A DNA stretch of 64,000 nucleotides from Aurelia coerulea (lineage: Eukaryota > Cnidaria > Scyphozoa > Semaeostomeae > Ulmaridae): the NCBI GenBank assembly GCA_039566865.1, contig CM076953.1, forward strand, positions 4,960,001 through 5,024,000, written 5' to 3'. The notes under the pieces are model-generated. The model saw only the letters and a list, made by a program, of their open reading frames with translations. It was not told the origin of the DNA and ran no database searches. Positions 1-28,490 of the stretch are shown here, in pieces (within the stretch, counting starts at the first letter, position 1; each line of letters starts with the position of its first letter). A program made the position numbers and the translations under genes.

Positions 1-35
1 CCCCACTTCCCGAACTCCGACTGCAGCCATTTTTG

Positions 36-80
36 ATTACAAAGTCCTTTGTAATCTAAGAAGGGGCTCCGATGTCAGTC

Positions 81-111
<31 letters not shown>

Positions 112-1051
112 CAGTCACGCTCGTTAAAACAATTAATTAATGTTTTATCTCTGCTAATTGGCACTGAAATAAAGAAAGCGCACAGAAAGCGCATACAAGA
201 CAGAAGTTTCCCGCGATCCTATAGCAACATTTGACGTCGGCTTATTTGATGTTAGACAGATTTGACACCATAAGATGGATAAATCACCATGATGTTTACC
301 CTGGCACAACAACAAATTGGCACGTTCTTGACTTCATTAGCAGCTTAATGATGTTAAAACAATCGTTTTCTAGAACGAACGCATCATTAGCCACTTATTG
401 ATAGTACTCATTATGCAAATAAGTCAACCTTGGAGGATGATGTAACCGGCGGCCTGCACAGAGGCTTGCATTCGCAGTATCACCGAAGGTAGAAGGACCG
501 CCCTCCTACACAGCTACGGATGCAAACGTCGCAGGAGAAGTTGAGAGGAAAGGTGCAGAATTCCAGCAAACAATGGCCCCATTGACTGGGGGAAGGCACG
601 TGATCACACTGAACCAAAACATCTTCATGCATGTGAATCTGCACAGAGGTTATTTTCGTGACTGCTTGTCTCAAACTAGATGCCCGCGAATAGAAACGTT
701 CTGCAGGGTTCTGCATAAACATAAGTAATTTTGCATTATCTTAAATCTCACATGACATCTAATTTGAGACATACAAGACGCTTGATTTTCTATTGAAGGC
801 GACTTTAGCAGCAACACTCATCTCTCTGACTGTAGCTAAAAACAGCATCAACGATCATTTGGGGTTATGAAGAAATCAATTTTCAGATTTTCTATTGAAG
901 GCGACTTTAGCAGCAACACTCATCTCTCTGACTGTAGCTAAAAACAGCATCAACGATCATTTGGGGTTATGAAGAAATCAATTTTCAGATTTTCTTATGC
1001 TTGCTTAGCTCAGGACGGACTTTGTAATCATCCAAAAGGATCTTATGTTTG
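36..1051 (+). mobile_element. Helentron/HINE-like 1-kb unit, solo copy
   Basis: The unit is nearly identical to those arrayed at 51628-55086. It starts with the palindrome ATTACAAAGTCCTTTGTAAT, and the inverse of the first 12 bases (GGACTTTGTAAT) recurs 25-30 bases before its end, giving subterminal inverted repeats. It carries a GAAA microsatellite near 85-110. The opposite arm of the host palindrome preserves the empty site, so this is a real insertion, with at most a TTTG duplication. This copy has a private tandem duplication of about 103 bp at 784-990. Assignment to Helentron-type non-autonomous elements is inference from end structure, tandem habit and microsatellite; no Rep/helicase gene is present. 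Confidence 0.6.
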
Positions 1052-2201
1052 TTTTATTTTGTAGGTTGTTGCCTACATTTAACTACTATCTATTCACTCA
1101 TACAATCTGATCGAGAATATTTCGTTTTTTTGCATGTCCTTTAATCTATGCTCTTTTTGGCTCTACATCTCCGAACAACTGAAGAATTTGACTTTAAGGC
1201 TGAAAACAAAAATTAGGCGGAAAAAGGCGGAAATGGCACCTATCCCTTGTGGAAGTGCTATTTCCAGAGAACATTTGTGCCAAAGGATTCGTACAAATTC
1301 GTACAGGTAAAAGTGCTAAGCTATTTTGAAAAGATTATTCTGGCTACTTGATTTTAGTGAAAGATCGCTTTTTTTTCATAATTTTGTATTTCTTTCCTAA
1401 TAATTCCATTCTAAATGTTTTTACACCATCCTTGCTACCTCGAACCAATCAAATTCATCTTTCTCTATTATTCTAATGAGCTCTAGTCTACGATAAAACT
1501 ATGATTTGAGTCAAATTTCCTCAATAAATCGTCAAGCAATTTCGTACATAGATTGTACGATTGTCTCTTCCTCTGGTAGCGGACGCACTAGATTCTTTTT
1601 TGGCGATTTCGCTTCACAAGGATGCTTCTGGCTTTAGAGATGACTGGTGAAGATGTTACAAGCATGCGCACAAAAATGTCATGGATGTTGTTTTGGACAA
1701 AATTTTCCTTGCTCTACACCCTGCACCACTTCTGAAATTTCGAACATGTTTATTCCACACCTCAACTCTGCTCTCGGACCAAACGGCAATGGGTTTTCCC
1801 TCCAGGATGTAAAAAAGCTCCCAGTAATGTGCCAACATTAGGTGTACCGAGGGACTCATCTGTACCGTAGGGAATTGCAAGGCTAATGTAATACAGGAAT
1901 TGAACAACAGAAAAAACTTGATATACTCAAAATATTTATATTTGAAACATGCAACTTTCCATACAGTTGTCAAATCCAAAGAACTGTTATCACTGTTAAA
2001 GGTTTTATTGAAATTTACATGCTTTTCTCAATTCATGTCAAATCATGGTGGTTATTCCTACAAGTGGTAGCTTGCTGTCTCTTACAACAAGTGGAACTTA
2101 AAATAGCAAACTTTTTAGAATTGCTATCACTTCATTCTCACTATTTAGAATTGCAAATTTTGTCCAAAACAACATCCATGACATATGCTTGTAACATCTT
2201 C

Positions 2202-2352
2202 ACCAGTCATCTCTAAAGCCAGAAGCATCCTGTTGAAGCGAAATCGCCAAAAAAGAATTGAGGAGCGTCCATTGACGGAGGAAGAGACAATCGTACAATC
2301 TATGTGCGAAATTGCTTGGCGATTTATTGAGGAAATTGGACTCAAATCATAG
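2202..2352 (+). pseudogene. Coding-like fragment inside foldback arm, unrecognised
   Basis: After a CAG that could be a splice acceptor (near 2201), the plus strand reads open for about 48 codons to a TAG at 2350-2352. The peptide contains KARSILLKRNRQKRIEERP and then an acidic/hydrophobic helix-like part TEEETIVQSMCEIAWRF. The composition looks like protein rather than random sequence. The matching part of the left arm (about 1500-1640, minus strand) keeps pieces of the same peptide but has stops and a frame break. This may be a captured gene fragment or transposase remnant; I do not recognise the family. Confidence 0.3.
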
Positions 2353-3260
2353 TTTTATCGTAGACTAGAGCTCATTAGAAAAATAGAGAAAAATAAATTT
2401 GATTGGTTCGAAGTAGTAAGGATGGTGTAAAAACATTTAGGATGGAATTATTAGGAAAGAAATACAAAATTATGAAAAAAAAGCGATTTTTCACTAAAAT
2501 CAAGTAGCCAAAATGATCTTTTTCAAAATAGCATAGCACTTTTACCTGTACGAATTTGTACGAATCCTTTGGCACAAATGTCCATTGGAAATAGCAGTTC
2601 CACAAGAGATAGGTGCCATTTCCGCTTTTTTCCGCCTAATTTTTGTTTTCAGCCTTAAAGTCAAATTCTTCAGTTTTTCGGAGATGTAGAGCCAAAAAGA
2701 GCATAGATTAAAGGACATGCAAAAAACGAAATATTCTCGATCAGATTGTATGAGTGAATAGATAGTAGTTAAATGTAGGCAACAACCTACAAAATAAAAC
2801 AAAAATGGCTGCAATCGGAGTTCGGGAAGTGGGGGAAAATTCTGCCTGAAAGTTATTGAAATTCTACCAACAATGTCAATTTCGAACGGAAATTGCACTA
2901 ACCTTTGACCTAATCAATTTCCTCCAACTTCAAAATGTCATATCTCTGCATTCAGACGTCCGATTTTGCTGAAATTTATTTTATTATGTATGCCAGGGTA
3001 TGCTTTTTGATAATAGCTAGCAACATTTAAAATTTTACGAGTTTCATTTTTTCCTATTTATTCCGTTGCCTGGATCACTGTGGGATGGGAGAAAACCTTT
3101 TCTTGCAGTGATGGTGGGAACGGTGTATGTATACACATTTTGTTTACACGATTCCCGATACTGTGTGAATAAGAAATCCGCTAGAAAAGCAAATATCTGC
3201 AACTTTTTTGAGGTAGAGGCAAAATATCCCTCTCCTGAAGAGCTGCATTCAAGCTTCAAG

Positions 3261-3846
3261 GTAAGACAATAGCACGAGTTAATTTTTGATTGACACCGCA
3301 ATTCAAAGCGATTAGCGATCGCAGACAAAGGAAATTCTCTCAACCAGAAATTCAAAACAAACAAAGCCGCAAAAGTTTCTTTAAAACCGAAGTAGCTAGT
3401 GGGCTCGTTGTGCATTCCGGAAATTGTTTGTAAAAGCAAACATGAGCATAGATCGAGAGAAGAAGGATATATCTGCACATCTGCCACGGGCATTTAATTC
3501 ATTTTATTCAAAAGCCGATTGGGAGGCGATTCAATTCTCTTATTTTTTTGGGTGTAATTAAAACACTTACTGCTCAGCTTCTGAACCAACGAAATAAAAT
3601 GCCCGAGGTAGATGTTGAGATATATCCTTCCTCTTTCGATATACACTCATGTTTGCTCTTAAACACGATTTCTGGAATGCACAACGAGCGCGCTAGCTAC
3701 CTGGGTTTCAGAGAAACTTTTGCGGCTTTGTTTGTTTTGAATTTCTGGCTGAGACAATTTCCTTTGTCTGTGATCGCTAATCGCTTTGAATTGCAGTGTC
3801 AATCAAAACCAACTCGTGCTATTGTCTTACCCAATCTGTCCTTGTT
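3261..3846. mobile_element. MULE-like foldback MITE, left end eroded
   Basis: This belongs to the same family as 11850-12458: the arms read GTAAGACAATAGCACGAG inward from the left and the reverse from the right, with shared inner sequence on both sides of a short loop. The right end keeps the family terminus CTGTCCTTGTT at 3836-3846, whereas the left terminus is missing the outer bases, so no target duplication is visible. No coding capacity of its own; open frames here are arm sequence. Confidence 0.7.
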
Positions 3847-4241
3847 GCACGCAGGCTAGTATAGACGGGGACATTTTCCAAAACGGTCCTCGTGTGGACG
3901 CTGATCTTTTTATACGGATAACGAAGATGCGTTTTCAAGAACATCCGGATCCGTGTGGACGTAGCCTAAGGCGGAACAGGAAACAAAAGAGAAATTCGTC
4001 GAGTACGATTTTCAGGTTGGCTTCTTTTTCATCTAGCTATCCATGCAAAGAGCCGTGCAATGCAATTTCAAATTAAACACTCATAGCAGACTATCAGGCT
4101 AGACCATTACACCATTAAGTCTATTGGACCATTTTGAAATTTAGAAAAAGGGTCTGGGGAGAGCAATAATTTTCTGTTAAGTTGAATTCAATACAGTTGC
4201 CTGCTCAGCAATAGATTTAAATTTCAATGCCAGGTAAATCT

Positions 4242-4268
4242 ATAATAATAATAATAATAATAATAATA
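4242..4268. repeat. (AAT)n microsatellite
   Basis: An uninterrupted run of AAT triplets, about nine units. Confidence 0.9.
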
Positions 4269-4436
4269 CAGTTCTTTATACAGGGGTAGCCTTTTCAGCA
4301 ACAAAAGTGCTGTTATCAATAAGGGCAATCATTGAACAGAATCGAAAGTGGAATTCTCGTTCCCGGACCAGCATTTTCTTAATTTCCTGGGTTTGAATGA
4401 TGAGTGATTTTACCAAACGAGATGTTCACATCTAAG

Positions 4437-4854
4437 GCCCCATTCACACTGCTCCGTTTTTGTTAGTATCCGTTTTTGTGGCATCCAAGCTACCCGTTTA
4501 CATTGCTCCGTTTTGGTACAAAAACGGAGGGAAAAACATCCGTTTTTGTCCGTTCACATTGATTCACCTGATAACAAATACGGAGAGAAAAACCTCCGTT
4601 TTTGTGTGTTTACATTGATCCGCTTTTGTGAAACTCATTGCAGAATATTGGAGCGTTTTCAAAAACCTCCGTTTTTGTGGATATCTACTTTTGATAGCGT
4701 TTTCGAAAACCTCCGTTTTTGTGCGTTCACACTGATCAAGTGCGTTTTCAAAAGCATCCGATTGTGTGGCATTTTTGTGCGGATCAGGGTGAACACTTTC
4801 ACAAAAACGGAGGTTTTTCTCTCCGTTTTTGTGCAAAAACGGAGCAGTGTGAAC
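4437..4854. mobile_element. MITE built of repeated TCCGTTTTTGTG motifs
   Basis: The ends are inverted (CACACTGCTCCGTTTTTG at the left, CAAAAACGGAGCAGTGTG at the right) and flanked by CTAAG on both sides (4432-4436, 4855-4859), a probable target duplication. The interior is a degenerate minisatellite in which TCCGTTTTTGTG plus GTTCACATTGATC recurs about ten times, some copies inverted. Open frames of 90-124 codons on both strands are by-products of this periodicity. A diverged relative seems to lie at 3880-3970. Confidence 0.7.
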
Positions 4855-4955
4855 CTAAGTCAGCCTTTGACTGATAAATTGTTTTGAATATCGGCCACAC
4901 ACTCTTTCTTTCACAGCCCGCCAAACGTGTTAACTCATATTTGACTCATCGTGTA

Positions 4956-6003
4956 CCGGGTGTCCCAAAAAAGTACTCTGGTTTAAAAAATCACCAAAAA
5001 TCAATTATCAAACCTTTGATTAGCCTGAGATCAGGCAAAGAGCAATGAACAAAAAGATGAAAGGTAATTTTTTGTTTTGAAAAAAAGGCCCGTTAACAGG
5101 CTGATCTTTGATAACATTTTCTTTTTCATTTGTTTTGTCAAGGTCCCCAAAAATATTTCTAGATTATAAAATGTTCGCTTTTGATACAACAAGGTAGACA
5201 AATTAAAGGTTGAAAAACAGTATTTGAGCTATAGTTTTTAGCAAAATACTCAATCATGCCTAAGAGTCGCAATTTTCAGATTTCATAACATCATTTAAGT
5301 CTCCAATGATAATGCGCATTTCTTTCTGTCATTGATGACCAAACAAGAAGCTTCACGTGCACAAAAAATTGATCTGGCAATCATATCATGAATCATCAGT
5401 GATTTTTGCAGTATGATCCAAAACAAGGTAACCCCAAAAAGAGCTAAATTTGCTAATTTCTAAAACAATTAAAAAATCTGCTATATCTGGGAAAATAACT
5501 TGGCCCTTGATCTATTCAAGGGTGTTAGGACACGAACGTGTTGATTACATATTTATTTACCTTGTTTTGATCCTTGTCTTGATTTCTTGTCTTCTTTGCT
5601 TCTCTGTTTCGTCTTCAACTGGTGTGTGCAACTGAACGGTTTATTAGGCCCAAATGCCTCGTGTTATTTGAATATATCTTCCTTTTATTCCTGTGTCTTA
5701 GTGTGCCCTCGCAGAAGGAAGGCTTCAACACAGGAATAAAAGGAAGATATATTCAAATAACACGAGGCATTTGGGCCTAATAAACCGTTCAGTTGCACAC
5801 ACCAGTTGAAGACGAAACAGAGAAGCAAAGAAGACAAGAAATCAAGACAAGGATCAAAACAAGGTAAATAAATATGTAATCAACACGTTCGTGTCCTAAC
5901 ACCCTTGATCTACTTGACAAAAAGAAAAGAAAATTGAAGATATCGGTTGTGTAATCAAATGTTGATGATTTTCAAACGGGAGTACTTCTTTTTGGGACAC
6001 CTG
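4956..6003. mobile_element. Tc1/mariner-like MITE (CCGGGTGTCCCAAAA ends)
   Basis: The left end CCGGGTGTCCCAAAAAAGTA and right end TACTTCTTTTTGGGACACC are inverted, with TA next to each. The same family appears at 13091-13581 and 13584-13939. A 400-bp palindrome (5515-5915) sits inside. No transposase frame is present. Superfamily placement rests on the TA duplication and end sequence only. Confidence 0.65.
5515..5915. repeat. Near-perfect 400-bp palindrome
   Basis: The left arm, about 5515-5695, is followed by a loop of about 30 bases and the right arm, about 5728-5915. The arms are almost identical, far better matched than other inverted repeats here. Flanks read TCTA on both sides, a possible short duplication. 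It is nested in the mariner-like element, so it arrived later. RNA from either strand would fold into a long hairpin. Confidence 0.85.
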
Positions 6004-6746
6004 ATATATATTTTCTGGCTCAGCGGTATAACAAAAATAAGAGCATAATCAATGAAGCAGACTGGCCGGCAGTTGTCAAAGTTACCTACGCAAACCTACC
6101 ACATTCCTCTTACTCAGCCAGCATGTAAACAAAACGATAATTTTTGCAGTTTTTTGAAAGGTGGTATCACACAGGATTTTCATATTTTTTTCAAAATGAA
6201 AGTTGCTGTTTGGACATAAATCATGTACTTCACTAAGGAACAAACCAAACATTCATATCTTCTACGATTGCTCGGATATAAGTGGATTTTTAACGGTCAC
6301 TTTTCAATGGTGGCTTAGATGAAGCCACCAAATAAACTGCAGAAAGCAATGGATGAACAATTGATAATTGGTGACACGTGCGAGTTTACGGCTATGTTTA
6401 TTGTTTGGCGACGGAGATCCATTAAAGGATCTTGGGTAACCGGCATGCACTGCAGTCCTTTTTGATGGTGGCCTAATTTCAATGTCAGCAGTACGTCATA
6501 GACGGCTCCAGATGCGACCATATATTTTCTTACGTGTGATAAAGGGAAGAGACATGTAGCTATATCGACTAGCCATTACAAATAGGCTAACGAAGAAGCC
6601 TACACACCCATTGTTCCTTTAGCCACACAATGAAACGGCAGGTGGTAAAGTTATCAATTACAATAGGATATATTTTCACTTGGCTCAGGCCAGCTTTCAC
6701 TATGTCGATTCCCTTTAAATATCAAACTTGAATTGATTGATATCTA

Positions 6747-7351
6747 CCGGGTGTCCCAATACCCATGTATACAGATTTGGTTGACTCCAGCGATGTGAAT
6801 TTAGCTTTAATCAAAGGCTAATCACTTAAAAATGTTCCTCGATAGTTAACTTAAACATAGGTACCTCGTTTGTCGGTATTAGTGCTTTGAGAGCAGATAT
6901 GCTAATCTTGAAAGCTCAAATTTATGTCCACCTCCAAATCAGAGCTTTGGTGTTTTGGCCAAAGCAAATTCTTAAGGCACAATGTATAAGTCGACGGTAG
7001 CCTTGATGAAATTTGAACGATATTAGATCTTATGTTATTCTATTTTCAAGAAGTCACCTCCCAGTCACCCATTGGGAAGTTTCTTAATTTTTCATCAACT
7101 TCAGTTCTTAATTTCGATGTGCTTCAGCAACTTGCTTAGGCCAAGAGGTCAAAGCTCTGGTTTGCAGATTGACGCAAATTTGAGCTTTCAAGATTGATAT
7201 TTCTGCTCTCAAAGCACCAATACCCACAAACGAGGTGTCTATGTTCACGTTACCTATCGAAGAACATTTTGAGAGTGATTATCCATTGATTAAAGTTAAA
7301 TTCACATCGCTAGAATTAACCAAACCTGTATAATCTTTTTGGGACATCCGG
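6747..7351. mobile_element. Tc1/mariner-like foldback MITE, 605 bp
   Basis: The ends CCGGGTGTCCCAA and TTTTTGGGACATCCGG are inverted and flanked by TA. The arms run almost to the centre (for example the CTCAAAGCACTAATACC region in both directions). Partial copies of the same subfamily are at 48860-49173 and 50730-51065. The right end is 90 bp past the katanin stop codon, so it may bound the katanin 3' UTR. Confidence 0.75.
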
Positions 7352-7440
7352 TATGAAATCCACAAAAACAAAACAGACGTTCGCTGTGCATGCCGGCTAA
7401 CCAAGAGCCTTTAAAACTACCGTTGAAATTAAAGTGCAAT

Positions 7441-24189
<16,749 letters not shown>

Positions 24190-24848
24190 TTCTATCTATG
24201 TTGTAGATGACTTCTGCAGCAATTTGTATCTATTCAGGAAGTGGACCTTTTCTTGTCACACCTGAGTTGAGTGAAGAAATGGATGAACCTTGAGAATAAA
24301 AGAATGAGCATCAATTACCACTTGCCAAAGTCAGCTCTCCTCAAAGGAAACAAATTAACTGCTTATTGTTTGTTAGTCTCCAAAAGTTATTCAGAATTGG
24401 TAAGAACCAAAATGTGAATAACTGCCTGATTGCAAAGCTTACAGAATGCACGTAAAATTTCTGTAATAACATCATTTGTACAACCGCATTTGCACAAACA
24501 ATGGGCCTTTTGTTTCCTTTCATTATTTTACAAAATGTATAGCTAGAAAAATGGCAGAAAATAAATCTATGTGAGGCAGATTTTCCAATTTGGGAGTGGG
24601 AGCCATGTGTCACGACAATGTGTGCTACATTTGTGAAAATCCCTTCCTGCACTCTGTTGATCTGTCTTGATCTGTAATATCATGTTTATAGGTGAGGTGC
24701 CTTTTTAATTGTTTATTTCAAAGATTTTTTTAAACAACCTCAAGAAAACTCAAGAATCCTATCCATTCAATGCACCAAACACCACAATCCTGAATTCAGT
24801 CTTTAAATTTCTTTGATGAAATTTGTCTCGAAAATGATATCCCAAAAT
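24190..24848. other. Katanin upstream region
   Basis: Holds the 5' untranslated sequence and presumably the promoter of katanin. A CTGCAG 33 bases upstream of the ATG could be an acceptor for a 5' UTR intron. No clear TATA box or other gene was seen. Confidence 0.4.
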
Positions 24849-24859
24849 TCAACGGGCTA

Positions 24860-25080
24860 TTCCATTTTTACTCCGTACAGGGGTATGGAAGGCAAATTCC
24901 AGGGGTGAGATTACATAAAATTTCCGGGGTACTTGGACCCCAACCACCCTGGAAATCCAGGGCTGTTGTGCAGAACACTTTGGATATCCGGGGTCATTGT
25001 GAAGAGCCCCCTGGAATCCAGGGACTCCAGTAAACAAAGCCTGGATTCCAGGATACGGGACAAATGCACTTTGGCGGACA
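24860..25080. repeat. CCTGGAAT-type internally repetitive element
   Basis: Words CTGGAATCCAGG, TGGAAATCCAGG and GGATTCCAGGATAC recur several times in both orientations, a degenerate short tandem/inverted repeat. The open frame across it is a by-product. Confidence 0.5.
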
Positions 25081-26420
25081 CAGTTTCCAAGGAAAACAGA
25101 GGTTGAATTGAATTGTATCGTTAGAACTAACTGCACATTGGCTTTCTAAACAATAGTGATGTAAATCCTATCATCTGATTGGATAATGCAAGATTCGAAC
25201 GTAATTCCACTCATTCGCAATTACTGGAGAACATCAACATGACTTAACTATGGCCTAAAACTGCAGCAGGAACCAGCAATCAATGAATTCGTTTCCCCAA
25301 GCCCCTGCTATTTCAGTGGGCATACTTTAATCTTAATGCATTTTCTATCCAAAAAATAGTACAAAATTCACACACTCAAATATTTTAGAACATTGTTATT
25401 TCTGGGGTACAAAAGGTCGTAAAAAGGTATACCAATATTTTATTAGCCCAACACATGCCGTCTTTTACGAAGAAACGAGCAGGCGGAGCTTACAAATATT
25501 TTAGAACATTGTTATGTACGCTACGGAGGAACTTCGTGTGCCAACACCTCGATGCTTCACAGAAAGATTGCGGTCTTTCTTGGAAAGAATCACTTGAATT
25601 CACCTTTTATCCAGACTCTGAAGAGCTTCAAGGCGTTGCTAAAACCAAGCAAGTACCTCTGCAGCAAGATTTAGGCCAAGCAACGAGAAAAATATTTTCA
25701 AACAAGAACTAACCTCGTTTGCATTATCAATTCAATCAGCAAGTACCAAGTACTTGGTGTGATGTCGCATGATTTTGCACGAAAATGGGTGGAGTACTCT
25801 CCAACCTTGTGTGCCAAGAAGAAGACACCCCCTCCTGCGCGTTAGATTCCAAGAAGTTTCCTTTGCAATAAATTTTCTAAAACAAGAGAAGTTTTTTTTG
25901 TAATTTTCGTAATTTTTCTCCATGTACGATTCTGCACGATTCCCTTTGCGTATGGTTCACTGAAGTGTAAAACCTATGGCACTTTGTGCATATCCAGGCA
26001 TTTGGAGACTTACTTTCACTTATTTTTTATATTTTCAACTACAAAATGGTGAAATTGATATCTCTTAATTGGCTACTTCCAGAGAAAAGGAGGTATTGTA
26101 ACTAACAATAAATGCCGTATAAAGTTATCAAAAGTGACCATGCTTGCCTTATCTTCAAAGAGAAAACGATATTCTTCAAATTGGAAAAAAGTTTTCAAAA
26201 TTGGACCATTCTTTGCAAAGATGGGAGGATTTTAGGGTTTGATTGTATGTAACTTTGAAATTGAATTACTTTGGACTTAGAAGTCTGATTGAGCTCAGAT
26301 TTGTTTTCTTTAGATATTCAATGTATATTTTATTGGCAAATTTGTACAAATTACGATTTTCAGTTACTTCATTTTTTGCCACATTTTGCCTTTTCTTCCA
26401 TAATTTTGACATTCTGGATT
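25081..26420. other. Intergenic, no recognised gene
   Basis: A plus-strand open frame at 25455-25712 (85 codons) has no recognised domain and no supporting splice signals. Duplicated words TATTTTAGAACATTGTTAT occur at 25380 and 25497. Nothing else was identified. Confidence 0.3.
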
Positions 26421-26877
26421 ACAGTAAGAACCCGCAAAAAAAAACCACTTTAGAAGAAACCTCAGGCTGATTTTCTTTAGAAATGGTGCCCTCATATAAG
26501 AAACTTCTCAGCCTGATTTAGGAAGGTTTCTTATAGGAAGATCCCAAATTAACTCATATCTAGCACTCTTTGTCAAAATCAGGTGCCAAAAATTTTTAAA
26601 GACTTCATCAAAAGAATCTCAATCTACGTATATAGATATATACCTAGCATGTATGCTAAGGTTGAGTAAATTTCGAGCAAATGCAAGGTAACAAGACAAT
26701 ACTGTTTGATAGTGTTTCCTCTGGGTTTTCTTTAAAGGTTTAAGTTGAAATAACTGAAGGTTTCTTAACCATGTGATAAGAAACCTTTTAGCCTGTTTCA
26801 AGATTAATGACCTTTTAATAGGAAACTAAACAGGCTGTTTTGAAAAAACTGGTTTCTATTTTGCGGGTTCTTACTGT
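26421..26877. mobile_element. MITE, ACAGTAAGAACCCGCAAAA ends
   Basis: The terminal 19 bp are perfect inverses. Inner words (AAGAAACCT..CAGCCTG) are repeated in both directions. About 457 bp, no coding capacity. Confidence 0.8.
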
Positions 26878-28490
26878 ACTGTGCCCGGGTACCCTCTAGG
26901 GCATATATAAAGAAAAATGATTCAAGTACAGTCTTCTTTCGCTGTCTTATGATCATTTGGAAATGTTTCATTTTACAACAACAACAGCGGCTTTTAAATT
27001 ACACTACGAACATCGGCTACAATATTTTGAATTATACTACATGGAAATTCAAACAATGTTTATCATAGCATCTAAATCCTAGCACTGAATTTCATCAGAG
27101 TATAAAATCCTATGCGAATTTATTTAGTGATTAATTTACAGGTGTATGGACGCAGCTGAAATTAACTAAGTAGCAACGAAGTATAAATAAACTGAGACCC
27201 GATTTAAAGGCACTTGTGCAACCATGATCCTTTGCGTGCTCTGTTTCATGCAAATGAGTATTTCTGTGGTCTACGAAAATGGCTGCCTCGTTAGAAATCA
27301 ACGTGCAAAGGCTGATGGTTGAACAAGAGCCTTGAACTAGACTGGTTGTCCGTCTGACATTAGATGTCCGTTTAAATTTCCATGAATATAGACAATCGAG
27401 GACTTTTGCACGAGTAATTTTGCGTTATCGCAAAATCTCACCTGACATCAAATGTAAGAAAGATTTTAGTCAGTTTCGTTTCCGCAACAACAGTTTTACG
27501 AATCAGCATGCCGTTTACGCTATATTAAATCTATGGATAGAAGTAAAGGATAGAAGGGGCGACAATGCCAGGCACGAAAACCGACACGAGCACACGACTG
27601 GGAGGGTCGCAGGAAATTTGCCATTCATACAGGAAATTTCCAAACGGTATCCTTTTCATGTATTATGGTTTTGTTTCCATTTGTTTATCAAAATTAAGAA
27701 CATAAATAAAGTCAAGCAAATGTAGATTGAATCTCATGTACTATTTATATTCATAGTGTATGTAACAAATATGAGATCAGCAAAGTACTGGATCTTCCTT
27801 CAAGTCTTCCAGCAATCATAGTGAATTCTTTTATTAGGTCTGCACTTCATCCACATCCAATGCTATGGACATGGGAAGCCCGAAACCTATCATTGGAATG
27901 TAACATTAACATTTTATCCGAATAATAAGCAGCTCTACATCCCAGTGCAAGATGATGTTTCGAACGGACATTCGCGCTGGTTAGCGCCAGTTTCTCATTG
28001 TGATCTCATTGACAAACCATATTCTATCATTTTATTCTTGCAGGAATAAATTTAAGCATGATTAGCAGTGTAAACGGGAGACTGATCCAATACATTCTTG
28101 TTACAGATCCAAAGTTGTACCGATACAGGAAAACCAAGTAAAAAGGGTCTTGAAGCTGCCTAAAAGTAAGGGGATATTCGTCGCTCGCTTGTTCACACAT
28201 GTCAACAAGGGCCTTAACTTCAAAGTGACCAAGCTCCTCAAGAATCGCTGACCTTTTTCACTACATTTTGTTTAAAAACAAATGTCCCCTAAAGGCCGAA
28301 CTCCATTGGACGATTTTCTCGACGATAGTCATGAACATTCGCAACGACACAAGCGCAGTAGCATGTTTCTGATCACCGCATAGAACGAATTCGCTAGACG
28401 AATTGTAGGCGTGGTTTCTACTCCCCCCCCGCCCCCCCTGATGATCTTGTACGCCGAGTTGTTTGGCCAATCGAATCACAGGATTTCTCC
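26878..28490. other. Intergenic, degenerate repeats
   Basis: No gene recognised. A motif TGCGTTATCGCAAAATCTCAC at 27421 resembles sequence in the 1-kb Helentron-like unit and at 48620 and 57180, so an old relative may lie at 27240-27480. C-runs at 28423-28438 border the next element. Confidence 0.3.

Larger units (their letters stand above)
1..2835. repeat. Long foldback (inverted-repeat) element
   Basis: Positions 1-35 plus 1052-1706 are the reverse complement of about 2152-2835, so two arms of roughly 680 bp face each other across a loop of about 445 bp. The left arm is split by a 1-kb insertion at 36-1051. The left end lies at or beyond the window edge, so no target duplication can be scored. 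Arms differ by scattered substitutions and small indels, which suggests an old element. No transposase was recognised; the right arm holds a coding-like stretch described separately. Superfamily unknown. Confidence 0.8.

Noticed and set aside
2542..2898. 118-codon minus-strand frame
   Set aside because: Lies in the foldback arm and is broken in the matching left arm; hydrophobic stretches but no family resemblance.
3548..3859. 103-codon frame and similar frames at 11824, 12349, 23042, 32079
   Set aside because: All are the same arm sequence of the MULE-like MITE read in different copies.
4513..4887. 124-codon repetitive protein-like frame
   Set aside because: Product of the TCCGTTTTTG minisatellite; an equally good frame exists on the opposite strand, and there is no domain.
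24849..25136. 95-codon minus-strand frame with collagen-like PG words
   Set aside because: Generated by CCTGGAAT repeats in both orientations; not a collagen GXY pattern.
25455..25712. 85-codon plus-strand frame as a gene upstream of katanin
   Set aside because: No domain, no splice signals and flanked by a duplicated AT-rich word; left as intergenic.
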